18,763 nt of DNA from Euryarchaeota archaeon UBA40 (GTDB taxonomy: Archaea; Thermoplasmatota; Poseidoniia; Poseidoniales; Thalassarchaeaceae): the NCBI GenBank assembly GCA_002506875.1, contig DAYJ01000053.1:1-18763 (forward strand), given 5' to 3'. Under the pieces are notes generated by a model that worked only from the letters and a program-made list of their open reading frames with translations, was not told where the DNA came from and did no database searches. This document shows, one piece after another, positions 1 to 7,442 of the stretch; positions within the stretch are counted from its first letter, which is position 1; every line of letters starts with the position of its first letter. Both the position numbers and the translations under genes were made by a program.

Positions 1-9
1 GAATTCTGA

Positions 10-1746
10 TTACATTCTCTCAGGTGCTTCGATGCCTAGCAAAGAAAGCCCGATTTTTAGAGACCTAGCCGTAGCATCACACAATCGTAGTCGACCATTG
101 CGAACCTCTGGGTCCTCAGCAATTAGTACTGGGCAGTTCTCATAGAATGAGGTGAAAGCAGAAGATAGTGAAAGTAAGTGGGTGCACAGACGATTAGGCA
201 TTAAATCACGAGCAGATGATTCGAATGAATCTCTATAGGACAATAGGCTACGAGCCAATCTAGCCTCATAATGATCATTAATATTAATTGGATAATCTAA
301 CCAATCTGAATCATTTGCCTTTGTGAAAATAGAGCATATACGAGCATGGGCATACTGAAGATATGGGGACGTATCACCCTCAAAAGAAAGCATCTTTGAC
401 CAATCAAAGACGTAGTCGCGCGTCCGGTCATTACTAAGATCAGCGAACTTCACTGCTCCGATACCAACAGCACGTGCAATTTTCCTCTTCTCACCATCTT
501 CTAGTCCTGGATTCTTTTCATCTACGACTGCAGTTGCCCTCGAGATAGACTCTTCAAGCAAATCTACGAGTTTCACTGCAGATCCCGAACGGGACTTCAG
601 AACTTTACCATCGGAGCCAAGGACAGAACCGAAGTTCACATGCTCTGAACGGTGCTCTTCGCCTAATAGATCAGCCATGCGGCATACTTCGAAAACCATT
701 TCGAAATGTCGAGACTGGGGAGTTCCCACGACATATAGTAAATCATCAGCATTGAGGCGCTCTGTACGATCTATGATGCATGCAATATCAGTGGTAGCAT
801 AGTTGTAGCCTCCATCGCCCTTTCGGATAATCAAGGGCAGGGGCTCACCTTCACGGTTAAGGTGGCCACCAGGGAAAACAACATCAGCACCACCACTCTC
901 CTCGAGAAGGCCCGCATCCGAAAGACGAGATACAACTGATGAGAGGAGTGGATGATAGGCCGATTCCCCCATTAGATCCCCATCTACAAGAAGGACATCT
1001 AACAACCGATATACTTCGTTGAAGTAACGAGTGGACTCGTTCACCAATACTTTCCAAAGGTGCAAGGTTTCCTCATCACCGCTCTGAAGCAGTACCACTC
1101 GTGCACGGGAACGGGCAGCGAAATCAGAGTCATCATCGAACTTCCCACGAGCGGCCTTGTAGAAACTATCGAGGTCTCCTACACCAAGCTCATCTCCCGC
1201 TTCGGCCTCTCCAAGATCGAGAAGATGTTCAATCAGCATACCAAAGGGTGTACCCCAGTCACCAATATGGTTCTCGCGAATCACGGTATGTCCCTGATAG
1301 GTCAAAATACGTGCTAGTGCGTCCCCTATTACCGTTGACCGAAGATGCCCTACATGCATTTCTTTCGCAACGTTTGGAGATGAGTAATCGATTGCAACAG
1401 TTCGGGGTATCTCTGACTTTATGACTCCAAGACGCGGATCTGAGGCCACTTCTGTTACGCGCTTGGAAAGCCAACTATTTGTTGCCTTGATGTTGACGAA
1501 ACCATTCATCGATGTAACTTGGGCAACTCCCTCAAGATGGGGAGTTATCGCAGTGCAGATATTTTCAGCAATATCTACTGGTGATTTACGCAGAACTCGG
1601 GCGAGAGAATGGCAAGCCATAGCCAAATCCCCGTGATCAGAGACAGTAGAAGGGCCGAGAAGAGAGAGCCAATCATACTCTTCGATTCCGAAAGTGGACA
1701 TACCCTTCCTGATGCCAGGGATTGTGGCTTCAATTAGGACATCCAT
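10..1746 (-). CDS. argS: Arginyl-tRNA synthetase (class I), complete
   Basis: Charges tRNA-Arg with arginine using ATP, in the cytosol. The 578-residue product has the family order. An N-terminal tRNA-binding domain occupies about residues 1-110. The class I catalytic core follows, with SSPNVAKEMHVGH near 122-134 (HVGH is the HIGH signature) and YATTDIA near 316-322. The KMSKS-equivalent loop is GSDGKVLKSRSG near 377-388, and an anticodon-binding helical domain ends in the typical LGIEAPERM. Length is normal for the family, so the gene is whole although it stops 10 bases from the window edge. The start at 1746 lies five bases after the aRF1 stop, and a GGAG inside the aRF1 tail can serve as its ribosome site. 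A start at Met16 is also possible. It is probably co-transcribed with the release factor gene. Confidence 0.96.
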   Translation of the reverse strand: MDVLIEATIPGIRKGMSTFGIEEYDWLSLLGPSTVSDHGDLAMACHSLARVLRKSPVDIAENICTAITPHLEGVAQVTSMNGFVNIKATNSWLSKRVTEVASDPRLGVIKSEIPRTVAIDYSSPNVAKEMHVGHLRSTVIGDALARILTYQGHTVIRENHIGDWGTPFGMLIEHLLDLGEAEAGDELGVGDLDSFYKAARGKFDDDSDFAARSRARVVLLQSGDEETLHLWKVLVNESTRYFNEVYRLLDVLLVDGDLMGESAYHPLLSSVVSRLSDAGLLEESGGADVVFPGGHLNREGEPLPLIIRKGDGGYNYATTDIACIIDRTERLNADDLLYVVGTPQSRHFEMVFEVCRMADLLGEEHRSEHVNFGSVLGSDGKVLKSRSGSAVKLVDLLEESISRATAVVDEKNPGLEDGEKRKIARAVGIGAVKFADLSNDRTRDYVFDWSKMLSFEGDTSPYLQYAHARICSIFTKANDSDWLDYPININDHYEARLARSLLSYRDSFESSARDLMPNRLCTHLLSLSSAFTSFYENCPVLIAEDPEVRNGRLRLCDATARSLKIGLSLLGIEAPERM

Positions 1747-1750
1747 TCAA

Positions 1751-3004
1751 TCAACTCCATGCATATCGGAGGATCGCCCCCATCCCTCCGAAGGCATCCA
1801 GTAATGTCTGTCCTTCCTCGCTATCGCCTGAAATAATGGATACTTTGGCTGAAGTGTGAGCCGCAAGCGCTGTGAGTTCATCCACAAGGGTCTCAGTTGC
1901 ATCATCATCGAGACGGACACGATCTGACGACGCACCACAGGACGCACAGTCAGGAAGAGGGCTTCCCTTGTCATCTGTTCTCTTCCATTCATGCTTGCAG
2001 AGTTGACATCTATAGGCCGAACGTACCTTTCTCAATCCTTCGCTGAGGAGTAGATTATCAACAGCGCCGGCATCCAAAGCCTGACGAATCAAAATCTCCC
2101 CATAAGTCGCCTTTGGATGTGCCTGATTGAGCTCTTGTAGGAAGCGATCAACTATCCCACGCTCCTCATCGAGAGCAATACGATCCATCAGAGAGCCAGC
2201 GCGCTGAACAAGTTCTCTTAGTCCGGACTCGTTAGAGTAACCTACATCGAAGAAAGGCTCGCGTATCTTCTTCGCAACCTCATGATGGAAATAGCCATGC
2301 TTCACAACATAGTCCTTAGTTGCCCCAGGTCCACCGATGATAATGCCCTGTATATTTTCCAAATGCTGCAACCAATAATCACAAGCAAGTTCGGTGGATT
2401 TCTTGAAAAACTTGTGTGCTGCCTCTTCAATGAGCCTCTCGAACCTCTGAGCAGATTGACCCCCCTGCCGGTGCTTCCCCATAATATTCGACTGCATTTC
2501 CTCTTGGCAGTGAATTCGACTACCTGTTGCGATTCCATATGCACATTCACCTCTATCAATAACGAACAGGCCATATGAGGTGCGATCGATTAGCATCTCC
2601 TGAAGTTGAGTGAGTTCAAAAGTCGAATCGCAGCGATAACGGAATGACTGTATTGAATCCGGAGGATCATCCACGACGATATTCATCAAACGTGTCTTGT
2701 TGTTACCTACGATAACGTGGCCCACAAATAGAGCAAGACCGAAGTTACCGGGCGTAGGATAACGATTCAATGTCGATATCGCTGATTCAATCGCATCGGT
2801 CACATGCTTCTTGGTCGATTTCGACTTAATGTTCTGCGCCTGCCCAAGCTCTTGAGATAACTGTCCGCGAACATCAGATATCTGTCGATCGGGAGGCACG
2901 ATCACAGATACGAGTTCCGTCCCCATTCCCCGCATGCCCTCAAGTTCCTGTAAGGCATTCTTCAGGCGGAGGCGTCGCTGCTGCATCTCCAAATCATCGG
3001 ACAT
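1751..3004 (-). CDS. prf1: Archaeal peptide chain release factor 1 (aRF1)
   Basis: Recognises all three stop codons and triggers peptide release on the ribosome; orthologue of eukaryotic eRF1, and not related to bacterial RF1/RF2. The 417-residue protein shows the diagnostic motifs. NIKS is at 58-61 and YRCDSTF (the YxCxxxF motif) at 123-129, both in the stop-codon-reading N domain. GKHRQGGQSAQRF carries the catalytic GGQ at about 181-183 in the M domain. The C domain contains a zinc ribbon with Cys pairs at about 333/336 and 353/356. The start at 3004 is supported by a GGAGGTG ribosome site seven bases upstream. It is the first gene of a two-gene unit with argS and is divergent from pyrH. 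Confidence 0.97.
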   Translation of the reverse strand: MSDDLEMQQRRLRLKNALQELEGMRGMGTELVSVIVPPDRQISDVRGQLSQELGQAQNIKSKSTKKHVTDAIESAISTLNRYPTPGNFGLALFVGHVIVGNNKTRLMNIVVDDPPDSIQSFRYRCDSTFELTQLQEMLIDRTSYGLFVIDRGECAYGIATGSRIHCQEEMQSNIMGKHRQGGQSAQRFERLIEEAAHKFFKKSTELACDYWLQHLENIQGIIIGGPGATKDYVVKHGYFHHEVAKKIREPFFDVGYSNESGLRELVQRAGSLMDRIALDEERGIVDRFLQELNQAHPKATYGEILIRQALDAGAVDNLLLSEGLRKVRSAYRCQLCKHEWKRTDDKGSPLPDCASCGASSDRVRLDDDATETLVDELTALAAHTSAKVSIISGDSEEGQTLLDAFGGMGAILRYAWS

Positions 3005-3011
3005 CCTGCTG

Positions 3012-3018
3012 CACCTCC
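3012..3018 (-). promoter_or_regulatory. Strong Shine-Dalgarno site of prf1
   Basis: On the minus strand this reads GGAGGTG and ends seven bases before the ATG at 3004. It fixes the aRF1 start and shows that this leader is translated by a Shine-Dalgarno mechanism. Confidence 0.75.
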
Positions 3019-3025
3019 ATCGTGA

Positions 3026-3038
3026 GGGCCCGAAGCCC
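3026..3038. other. Short GC-rich hairpin in the prf1-pyrH spacer
   Basis: GGGC and GCCC flank a five-base loop, so a four-base-pair GC stem can form in either transcript. It sits just upstream of the prf1 ribosome site. Function is unknown; a stem this short could be chance. Confidence 0.3.
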
Positions 3039-3047
3039 GCATTTGAA

Positions 3048-3067
3048 CCCTGTTCACCGAATCAGGG
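3048..3067. other. Inverted repeat in the prf1-pyrH spacer
   Basis: CCCTG at 3048-3052 is matched by CAGGG at 3063-3067 around a ten-base loop. With the neighbouring hairpin it would fold the untranslated leader of prf1, or mark a protein site between two divergent genes. I see no convincing TATA box in this 112-base spacer, so the promoters of both genes remain unlocated. Confidence 0.3.
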
Positions 3068-3116
3068 CTGAAAGTAGGCAACGGATTGATGAGCCGCTTC
3101 CATCGGTCAATGTAAG

Positions 3117-3821
3117 ATGGCAGTCCGTGTCGCCGCCTTGGGAGGGAGCCTTCTGCGACCTGAAGTCGAGGACCGCCAAGCATGGCTACGCAGTCTTTCA
3201 GAAGCTGTCAGGGACATAACAACACGCGGGATTAGGCTCGTCCTTGTCGTAGGTGGAGGAGCTCCCGCTCGCGAGGGTATTCAGTTAGCCAAGCCATTAA
3301 TTGGCGAAGATGTCGCAGCATTGGACCGCATCGGTATCGCCGCAACTCGACTCAACGCTAGAATCGTCTCTGAGGCGATTAGTTGCGCCGGAATTGAGGT
3401 CCCGAACACAATCCCCGAATCTATTGAAAACGCATTATTACTCGCCGCAAAAAACACAGTGGTAATCATGGGTGGAACAGTTCCAGGACATACCACCGAT
3501 AATGTGGCAATCACGATGGCCTGTGCTCTAGAAGCCGATCGATGCCTAATTGCCACAAATGTGAGCCACGTCCACAGTTCAGATCCACGAAATAATCCAG
3601 AAGCTGTTCGATTTGAAGAGATGACACATGACGAATTACGAGAAATTGTGGGGCCTCCAATTCATCATTCTGCGGGTGGTAGCGGAGTCATTGATCCAAT
3701 CGGAGCTGACCGTGCGAGGAAAGCAGGACTACCCCTGGCCGTCCTCGATGGAAGACACATGGAACGGCTCCATGCTTGCCTCTGCGGGGAAGCGTTTGAA
3801 GGCACGAATATCGAGGGATGA
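3117..3821 (+). CDS. pyrH: UMP kinase (uridylate kinase), archaeal type
   Basis: Phosphorylates UMP to UDP with ATP, a step of pyrimidine nucleotide synthesis. The 234-residue product belongs to the amino acid kinase fold. It has the N-terminal GGSLL (9-13), VVGGGAPAR (44-52), the archaeal UMPK motif DRIGIAATRLNA, MGGTVPGHTTDNVA for the nucleotide/UMP site, ATNVSHVHSSDPR near the ATP site, and a C-terminal AGGSGVIDPIGAD. In the usual TNVDGVY segment the DG is replaced (TNVSHVH), a modest departure. No clear Shine-Dalgarno sequence precedes the ATG, so the message may be leaderless or short-leadered. It heads a tightly packed run with three small Cys-containing or membrane proteins. Confidence 0.93.
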   Translation: MAVRVAALGGSLLRPEVEDRQAWLRSLSEAVRDITTRGIRLVLVVGGGAPAREGIQLAKPLIGEDVAALDRIGIAATRLNARIVSEAISCAGIEVPNTIPESIENALLLAAKNTVVIMGGTVPGHTTDNVAITMACALEADRCLIATNVSHVHSSDPRNNPEAVRFEEMTHDELREIVGPPIHHSAGGSGVIDPIGADRARKAGLPLAVLDGRHMERLHACLCGEAFEGTNIEG

Positions 3822-3824
3822 GAC

Positions 3825-4112
3825 ATGGCGAAGGGGTCTAAGATTGCAGAGAGGATTCGTTCCAATGTTGATCGCGTCCGAAAGCAAGCTAAGACTGATC
3901 TGAAATCTGTGCCACCTCATCGGCATTGTGTAGTTTGTCGTGCAGTTATTCGTGTCGACTCGGACCCCCCCATCTGTAGCAATTCGAACTGTGAAGCAAA
4001 ACACAGCAAGAACGAGAGGTCTCGAAAGCAACTCTCTATCCTGATGTATATATTCCCTGCAATCGCTGTACTCCTAGTCATTCTGAATGTCACAGGAGGC
4101 GGAGCAGTATGA
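3825..4112 (+). CDS. Zinc-ribbon protein with C-terminal membrane helix (DUF2116-like)
   Basis: A 95-residue protein of unknown function. It has a basic N-terminus, a central zinc ribbon with Cys35, Cys38, Cys51 and Cys56 (CVVC, then a CxxxxC pair), and one hydrophobic helix at about 71-89 that makes it a tail-anchored membrane protein. The layout (short treble-clef or zinc ribbon, then a terminal membrane helix) resembles the archaeal DUF2116 family, which I assign from memory of its shape. It starts three bases after the pyrH stop with GAGGG just upstream, and its stop overlaps the next start (ATGA). It is therefore translated with both neighbours. The ribbon should face the cytosol given the basic residues just before the helix. 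Confidence 0.75.
   Translation: MAKGSKIAERIRSNVDRVRKQAKTDLKSVPPHRHCVVCRAVIRVDSDPPICSNSNCEAKHSKNERSRKQLSILMYIFPAIAVLLVILNVTGGGAV
4095..4099 (+). promoter_or_regulatory. Shine-Dalgarno site fixing the 4109 start
   Basis: GGAGG ends nine bases before the ATG that overlaps the preceding stop codon as ATGA. It lies inside the 3' end of the zinc-ribbon gene and supports coupled translation of the two membrane proteins. Confidence 0.6.
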
Positions 4113-4708
4113 CCTCCATCGTTATGCGAATTCTGTCTCTATTTCCGATGATTGTTGCAATTATCTGTGGCATCTTACTACTTGCTAGTTTGATTGGTAT
4201 TGATGCACCGGAACAAAGTGAGCAAGTACCATTGATTCCTTGTGGCGTACCTGGTTTCCAATCCTGCCCAGTCGGCATGACATCAGATAATCTTACAATT
4301 CCCCCAGGATTTTTACTCCTAGACATCGATGCAACAATCGAATGGGAACGCCCAGACGTATCTTGGATAGGCCTCGTAGATGCATCAGCAGCAGATACAT
4401 GTCCACCAGATGACAATGGCCTCACAGATTGTGAGGCAAGTGAATTTGATTTTCTCGCAGGCGGTAACGGTACAGATGGAATGTTCGAGTATTCCTTCGC
4501 TCCAGGAGACACTCGTTTCGTTACGGGAGGTAATCCGGGTAGCGCTGATCTATCATCCCAAATGGTAACTATCAATATCGAATGTTCGTTAACTTGGTGG
4601 GTTGAAGCTTTACTTTTCCTTGCAGGAGCAGGACTCCTCGGAAGCGCATTCGACATGAACTTCCCACTTGTAAGTAGCCTCATCGGTCGCTTCGGCAAGA
4701 AAGAATGA
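4109..4708 (+). CDS. Two-helix membrane protein with Cys-containing outer domain
   Basis: I do not recognise this 199-residue protein. A hydrophobic segment at about 8-29 and another at about 163-181 bracket an acidic, presumably external domain of roughly 130 residues. That domain carries Cys45, Cys53, Cys98, Cys108 and Cys159, spaced so that disulfides could form, and a possible N-glycosylation site (NGT near 120). The short C-terminal tail is basic (GRFGKKE) and likely cytosolic. The ATG overlaps the stop of the upstream zinc-ribbon membrane protein, which suggests that the two act together or are at least made in step. It has no catalytic motif that I can see. Confidence 0.7.
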   Translation: MTSIVMRILSLFPMIVAIICGILLLASLIGIDAPEQSEQVPLIPCGVPGFQSCPVGMTSDNLTIPPGFLLLDIDATIEWERPDVSWIGLVDASAADTCPPDDNGLTDCEASEFDFLAGGNGTDGMFEYSFAPGDTRFVTGGNPGSADLSSQMVTINIECSLTWWVEALLFLAGAGLLGSAFDMNFPLVSSLIGRFGKKE

Positions 4709-4759
4709 GTCAGAATAACTCGCCAACGCGTTGAAGAACCGGGGGTTAATCCCAGTATC

Positions 4760-4882
4760 ATGGATGTAGTCCAATGTGAAGGATGTGGACGCACGATTGA
4801 TGTCAGTGCTCTACGTTCAAGTTACGGTGGATTCGATGTATACTGCACCATCTGCGGCCATACCGGCCATATCAACCCCTGA
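4760..4882 (+). CDS. 40-residue double-CXXC zinc-ribbon microprotein
   Basis: A short reading frame translates to a compact protein that begins MDVVQCEGCGRTIDVSAL and contains CEGC at 6-9 and CTIC at about 33-36, followed by two His residues (GHTGH). Two CXXC knuckles separated by about 24 residues with Tyr and Gly between them are what a rubredoxin-like zinc ribbon needs. It is in line with the upstream pyrH run, 51 bases after the previous stop. Its stop codon directly abuts the stop of the convergent NOG1 gene. Function is unknown; the Cys pattern and the exact fit between two genes make it likely to be real. Confidence 0.65.
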   Translation: MDVVQCEGCGRTIDVSALRSSYGGFDVYCTICGHTGHINP

Positions 4883-5938
4883 TTACTCAGGCCGATTCTT
4901 ACGGTGCCATCCGTCAGGTAATTCAAGGGGATCGTCTATGTTATCTGCACCAATTTTTTCGATAAGAATCGCCTTCAGTGCCTCAAGCCCCCAACCCTCA
5001 GTCGCACTAATCGCGATATGACCTGAATCAGGATTTACAGAATCGTCCTCAGTGAGTCCGAGAAGATCCATCTTGCCGTCAACAACAAGCACTGGTGTGT
5101 CACCTAGCATGTTTGTTACCTCCGACAAGAGATTCTCTTGAGTATGCATCGGGTTCCCTCCACTCTCAGAGGGGTCCATCAGATAGACGGCGATTGATCC
5201 TACATTCTCGAGTGCAGCGATAGCCTGCATCTCGATATCATTCCGTTCTACCATCGGTCGATCAAGAAGACCGGGTGTATCCACCATCTGATAGATCCGA
5301 CGACGATGTTCAAAGTGACCTACATGGAGACGTTTCGTAGTAAATGGATATGCATTCACCTCAGGCTCACCAGAAGAGAGCGCCGAGATTAGAGCAGATT
5401 TACCCACATTCGGCGCACCAGCAACGACAATGCAAGGATCCAAAGGATCGATTGTTGGGAACCTACGCATGATGTTTCTAGCATCATTTAGCCATGCAAG
5501 TTGTGGGCCAATCTGATCGAGAATTGAAGCACAACGGCCGTAGACGTGACGTCTACGATCGTGAAATTCCTCGATACTACGATGTTTTGCCATCCTAGAT
5601 TGACCCTCTCTAGACATCCGATTGATCTGATTCGCTGCCCATTGGACACCTCCTAGATTCTGCTTGAATGGGTCGCGACCAACAGCTGCATCGATGAGCG
5701 CAGCATCAAAAGGGCTTAGCTGATCGAGGCTAGGCCATCTGGATACCCATTTCTTTAACGTCGTCTCAAGCACATCACAAGAAGATTGGATCATCGCTAG
5801 CATCTGCTTACGAACTCGGTGATACTTGTCGGGATCATCTACTAGATTCGCTTTCTTTGAAGCAGCGGAGAAGGCCTTGTCCATGAGCTCATCGGGCTGT
5901 AGAACTGTTGGAATACGCCTCCATTGGACTGCAGGCAT
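4883..5938 (-). CDS. NOG1-family GTPase (ribosome-associated), divergent G4 motif
   Basis: NOG1 proteins act in large-subunit ribosome maturation in eukaryotes; the archaeal versions are assumed to do the same. With the chosen start the product is 351 residues. It has an N-terminal helical domain (about 1-165), then the GTPase domain with G1 GAPNVGKS (174-181), a Switch I region containing YPFTTK, G3 DTPG (220-223), and a G5-like SATEGWG. The expected NKxD of G4 reads DGKMD (G288 in place of Asn), which is unusual because that Asn helps select guanine. The frame stays open to 5989, but Met18 of that longer form is preceded by GGAGG at the right distance, and family members begin near here. 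The gene is convergent with the microprotein gene, with no base between their stops. Confidence 0.9.
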   Translation of the reverse strand: MPAVQWRRIPTVLQPDELMDKAFSAASKKANLVDDPDKYHRVRKQMLAMIQSSCDVLETTLKKWVSRWPSLDQLSPFDAALIDAAVGRDPFKQNLGGVQWAANQINRMSREGQSRMAKHRSIEEFHDRRRHVYGRCASILDQIGPQLAWLNDARNIMRRFPTIDPLDPCIVVAGAPNVGKSALISALSSGEPEVNAYPFTTKRLHVGHFEHRRRIYQMVDTPGLLDRPMVERNDIEMQAIAALENVGSIAVYLMDPSESGGNPMHTQENLLSEVTNMLGDTPVLVVDGKMDLLGLTEDDSVNPDSGHIAISATEGWGLEALKAILIEKIGADNIDDPLELPDGWHRKNRPE

Positions 5939-5945
5939 TCCGATT

Positions 5946-5950
5946 CCTCC
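5946..5950 (-). promoter_or_regulatory. Shine-Dalgarno site deciding the NOG1 start
   Basis: GGAGG on the minus strand, seven bases before the ATG at 5938. It argues for the 351-residue form over the 368-residue form that starts at 5989. Confidence 0.65.
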
Positions 5951-6048
5951 GGCCTTCCGTGAGGCTAGGTATTCTTGAAGGCAGGGCATCGGAAGAGCCT
6001 ACAATCGCTGATGCGACGGTTCATAGCCAACTCCCGAAGTCGCAAGCC

Positions 6049-6480
6049 ATGACTCCTGACTACCCCGACTGGGCGATGGTAGAACTTGACAAAATGGGCA
6101 TTACAGATGTGTCCGATTTTCAAGATATACTCTACGGCCCAATCGCCGATAGGAAGGCCGGTTTACGCAGAGATGACCTTGTCGAAATACTACTTGATGC
6201 TCGTTCCATCAACTTGCTCGAAATTGACCCTTGGATTAGAGGTAGGTTAATTTCATCACACAAATCATCTCTAGAAATCATAGATTCAGAAGGTCGATTT
6301 CGTGCCTTAGCCCGCGAAGTTATTGTTGAGATTCGCCTCATCACACATACTCGTCCACCATACATCGACGATGAAGAATTGATGACTTTCGAGCGTTCCG
6401 AAGCACGGCGCCGCAATGAAATCCAAGAACAAGTTGAGAAGCGCGCTTCAAACAGCCATGAGAACCACCAGTGGGGATGA
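6049..6480 (+). CDS. Uncharacterised acidic protein, 143 residues
   Basis: I do not recognise this protein. It begins MTPDYPDWAMVELDKMGI and is predicted to be mostly helical, with many charged residues and no Cys or membrane segment. The second half is a likely amphipathic helix region rich in Arg and Glu (around FERSEARRRNEIQEQVEKR), which could be a coiled coil or an RNA/protein contact. The frame extends upstream to 5908, but those codons overlap the start of the NOG1 gene on the other strand and do not read like protein, so ATG 6049 is preferred. No Shine-Dalgarno sequence is visible before it. Its stop lies next to or overlaps the start of the pterin dehydratase gene. Confidence 0.65.
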   Translation: MTPDYPDWAMVELDKMGITDVSDFQDILYGPIADRKAGLRRDDLVEILLDARSINLLEIDPWIRGRLISSHKSSLEIIDSEGRFRALAREVIVEIRLITHTRPPYIDDEELMTFERSEARRRNEIQEQVEKRASNSHENHQWG

Positions 6481-6482
6481 GA

Positions 6483-6812
6483 ATGGACCTCCACGAGAAG
6501 CGCTGCATACCTTGCGAAGGCGGGATTCCACCATTGACACATGAGGAGATTGAACCGCTATATGCCAATTTAGATGAAGCATGGGAAGTCATCGATGCAC
6601 ACCATCTCAAACGTACTTGGTCCTTCGAGGACTTTGCAACAGCACTCGAATTTTTGAATTCGGCTGGACGCATATGCGAGGAGGAATTCCATCATGCTGA
6701 CTTCGAATTGAGTTGGGGGCGCGTCCAAGCAGTGATTTACACTCACAAAATAGATGGCTTGACTGAATCAGATTTCATACTTGCATCCAAAATCGATCTT
6801 TTGGATAGGTAA
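6483..6812 (+). CDS. Pterin-4a-carbinolamine dehydratase (PCD/DCoH family)
   Basis: Dehydrates 4a-hydroxytetrahydropterin, the product of pterin-dependent aromatic amino acid hydroxylases, and so recycles the pterin cofactor. In organisms without such a hydroxylase its role is unsettled. The 109-residue product has the full active-site signature. EEEFHHADFELSWGRV supplies the two catalytic His (about 70 and 71) and an acidic partner. The later VIYTHKIDGLTESDF supplies the third His and the conserved GLTE(N/S)DF turn. Length is typical for the single-domain enzyme. Three in-frame starts are close together (GTG 6471, ATG 6477, ATG 6483). I chose 6483 because a GGGG run falls at a workable distance, but 6477 overlaps the upstream stop as ATGA and is equally defensible. 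Confidence 0.88.
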   Translation: MDLHEKRCIPCEGGIPPLTHEEIEPLYANLDEAWEVIDAHHLKRTWSFEDFATALEFLNSAGRICEEEFHHADFELSWGRVQAVIYTHKIDGLTESDFILASKIDLLDR

Positions 6813-6816
6813 TCGT

Positions 6817-7395
6817 ATGAGTGATGTTCAGAGTAACTTAACCTCCAGAAGGACCGTCTATGAATATCTAGACCAGGTTGTAGATGACACGATACTCGAT
6901 AAGGCGTTTATTGCTGCGAATAATGCGCCATCGCATAAACAAACGAATCCTTGGAGATTCTATTTACTCGGAAGAGAAACGAGAACAAATTTACTCCCAG
7001 ATGTAATCGAACTCGCAAGACAGAAAGCAAAATCAAACGGGATTGAAGATTTCGAAAAGGCTGAGAAGAGGGCGGTTTCAAAAATAATGGATCCACCTGT
7101 GCTTGTGGCAATTACCTCCAAGGTGAATTCAGTTGACTCTTTTCGCGAGAATGAAGATTATGCTGCGACTGTATGTGCATTACACAATGCAATTCTATCA
7201 TTGTGGGATTCAGGTGTTGGATCACAATGGAGTACAGGGGCAATAACAAGACACGAAAACACATACACAGCCATAGGAATCTCGGATGATAAAGAAAGAA
7301 TTATTGGATTTTTGAAGGCAGGATACCCCCAGAAAAAGGATCTTCGAAGTAAGAATAAGAAAGAACTTTCAGAAATTCGATTCTATCTGCCCTAA
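6817..7395 (+). CDS. Nitroreductase-family flavoprotein
   Basis: Family members bind FMN and reduce nitro compounds, quinones or other acceptors with NAD(P)H; the substrate here cannot be told. The 192-residue product begins with the usual helix and SRRTVYEY (10-17), then has PSHKQTNPWRF (38-48), the FMN-contacting stretch where homologues read PS..N.QPW.F. The core helix EDYAATVCALHNAILSLW (113-130) is followed by GSQWSTG. Length fits the small YdjA-like type. ATG 6817 follows the dehydratase stop by four bases; an upstream TTG at 6781 lies inside that gene and is rejected. Codon use differs from the flanks: 9 of 12 Arg codons are AGA or AGG, and the gene is AT-rich, hinting at a separate origin. 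Confidence 0.85.
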   Translation: MSDVQSNLTSRRTVYEYLDQVVDDTILDKAFIAANNAPSHKQTNPWRFYLLGRETRTNLLPDVIELARQKAKSNGIEDFEKAEKRAVSKIMDPPVLVAITSKVNSVDSFRENEDYAATVCALHNAILSLWDSGVGSQWSTGAITRHENTYTAIGISDDKERIIGFLKAGYPQKKDLRSKNKKELSEIRFYLP

Positions 7396-7428
7396 TCGAT
7401 TACAACAATAGATATTGATAGAAACAAA

Positions 7429-7437
7429 GGAGATGAT
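7429..7437 (+). promoter_or_regulatory. Extended Shine-Dalgarno site of the MDR gene
   Basis: GGAGATGAT lies upstream of the ATG at 7443, an unusually long match to the 16S 3' end compared with several neighbours that have none. The surrounding 47-base spacer is AT-rich (a gatattgatag stretch at about 7411-7421), but I cannot call a promoter with confidence. Confidence 0.6.
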
Positions 7438-7442
7438 TTGAG

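Noticed and set aside
1..6. EcoRI recognition sequence at the very start of the window, perhaps a clone junction
   Set aside because: The same site occurs uncut several times inside the window (for example near 4128, 6657 and 6684), and argS is complete up to the edge, so no chimera or vector boundary is shown.
1747..2574. Shorter minus-strand frames overlapping prf1
   Set aside because: They overlap a fully convincing aRF1 frame and show no family features.
3020..3067. tRNA-like sequence (reverse strand GGGTTCAAATGCGGG resembles a T arm)
   Set aside because: The flanking bases do not form the T stem, and no D arm, anticodon arm or acceptor stem can be built around it.
4732..4756. GGGGTTAATCCC palindrome before the microprotein as a terminator or operator
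   Set aside because: The stem is only about three base pairs without a following T-tract, too weak to call.
4090..4794. 234-codon open frame on the minus strand
   Set aside because: It lies antisense over a plus-strand gene that has two membrane helices, a Shine-Dalgarno site and a coupled start; its own translation is rich in Ser, Pro and Arg with no motif.
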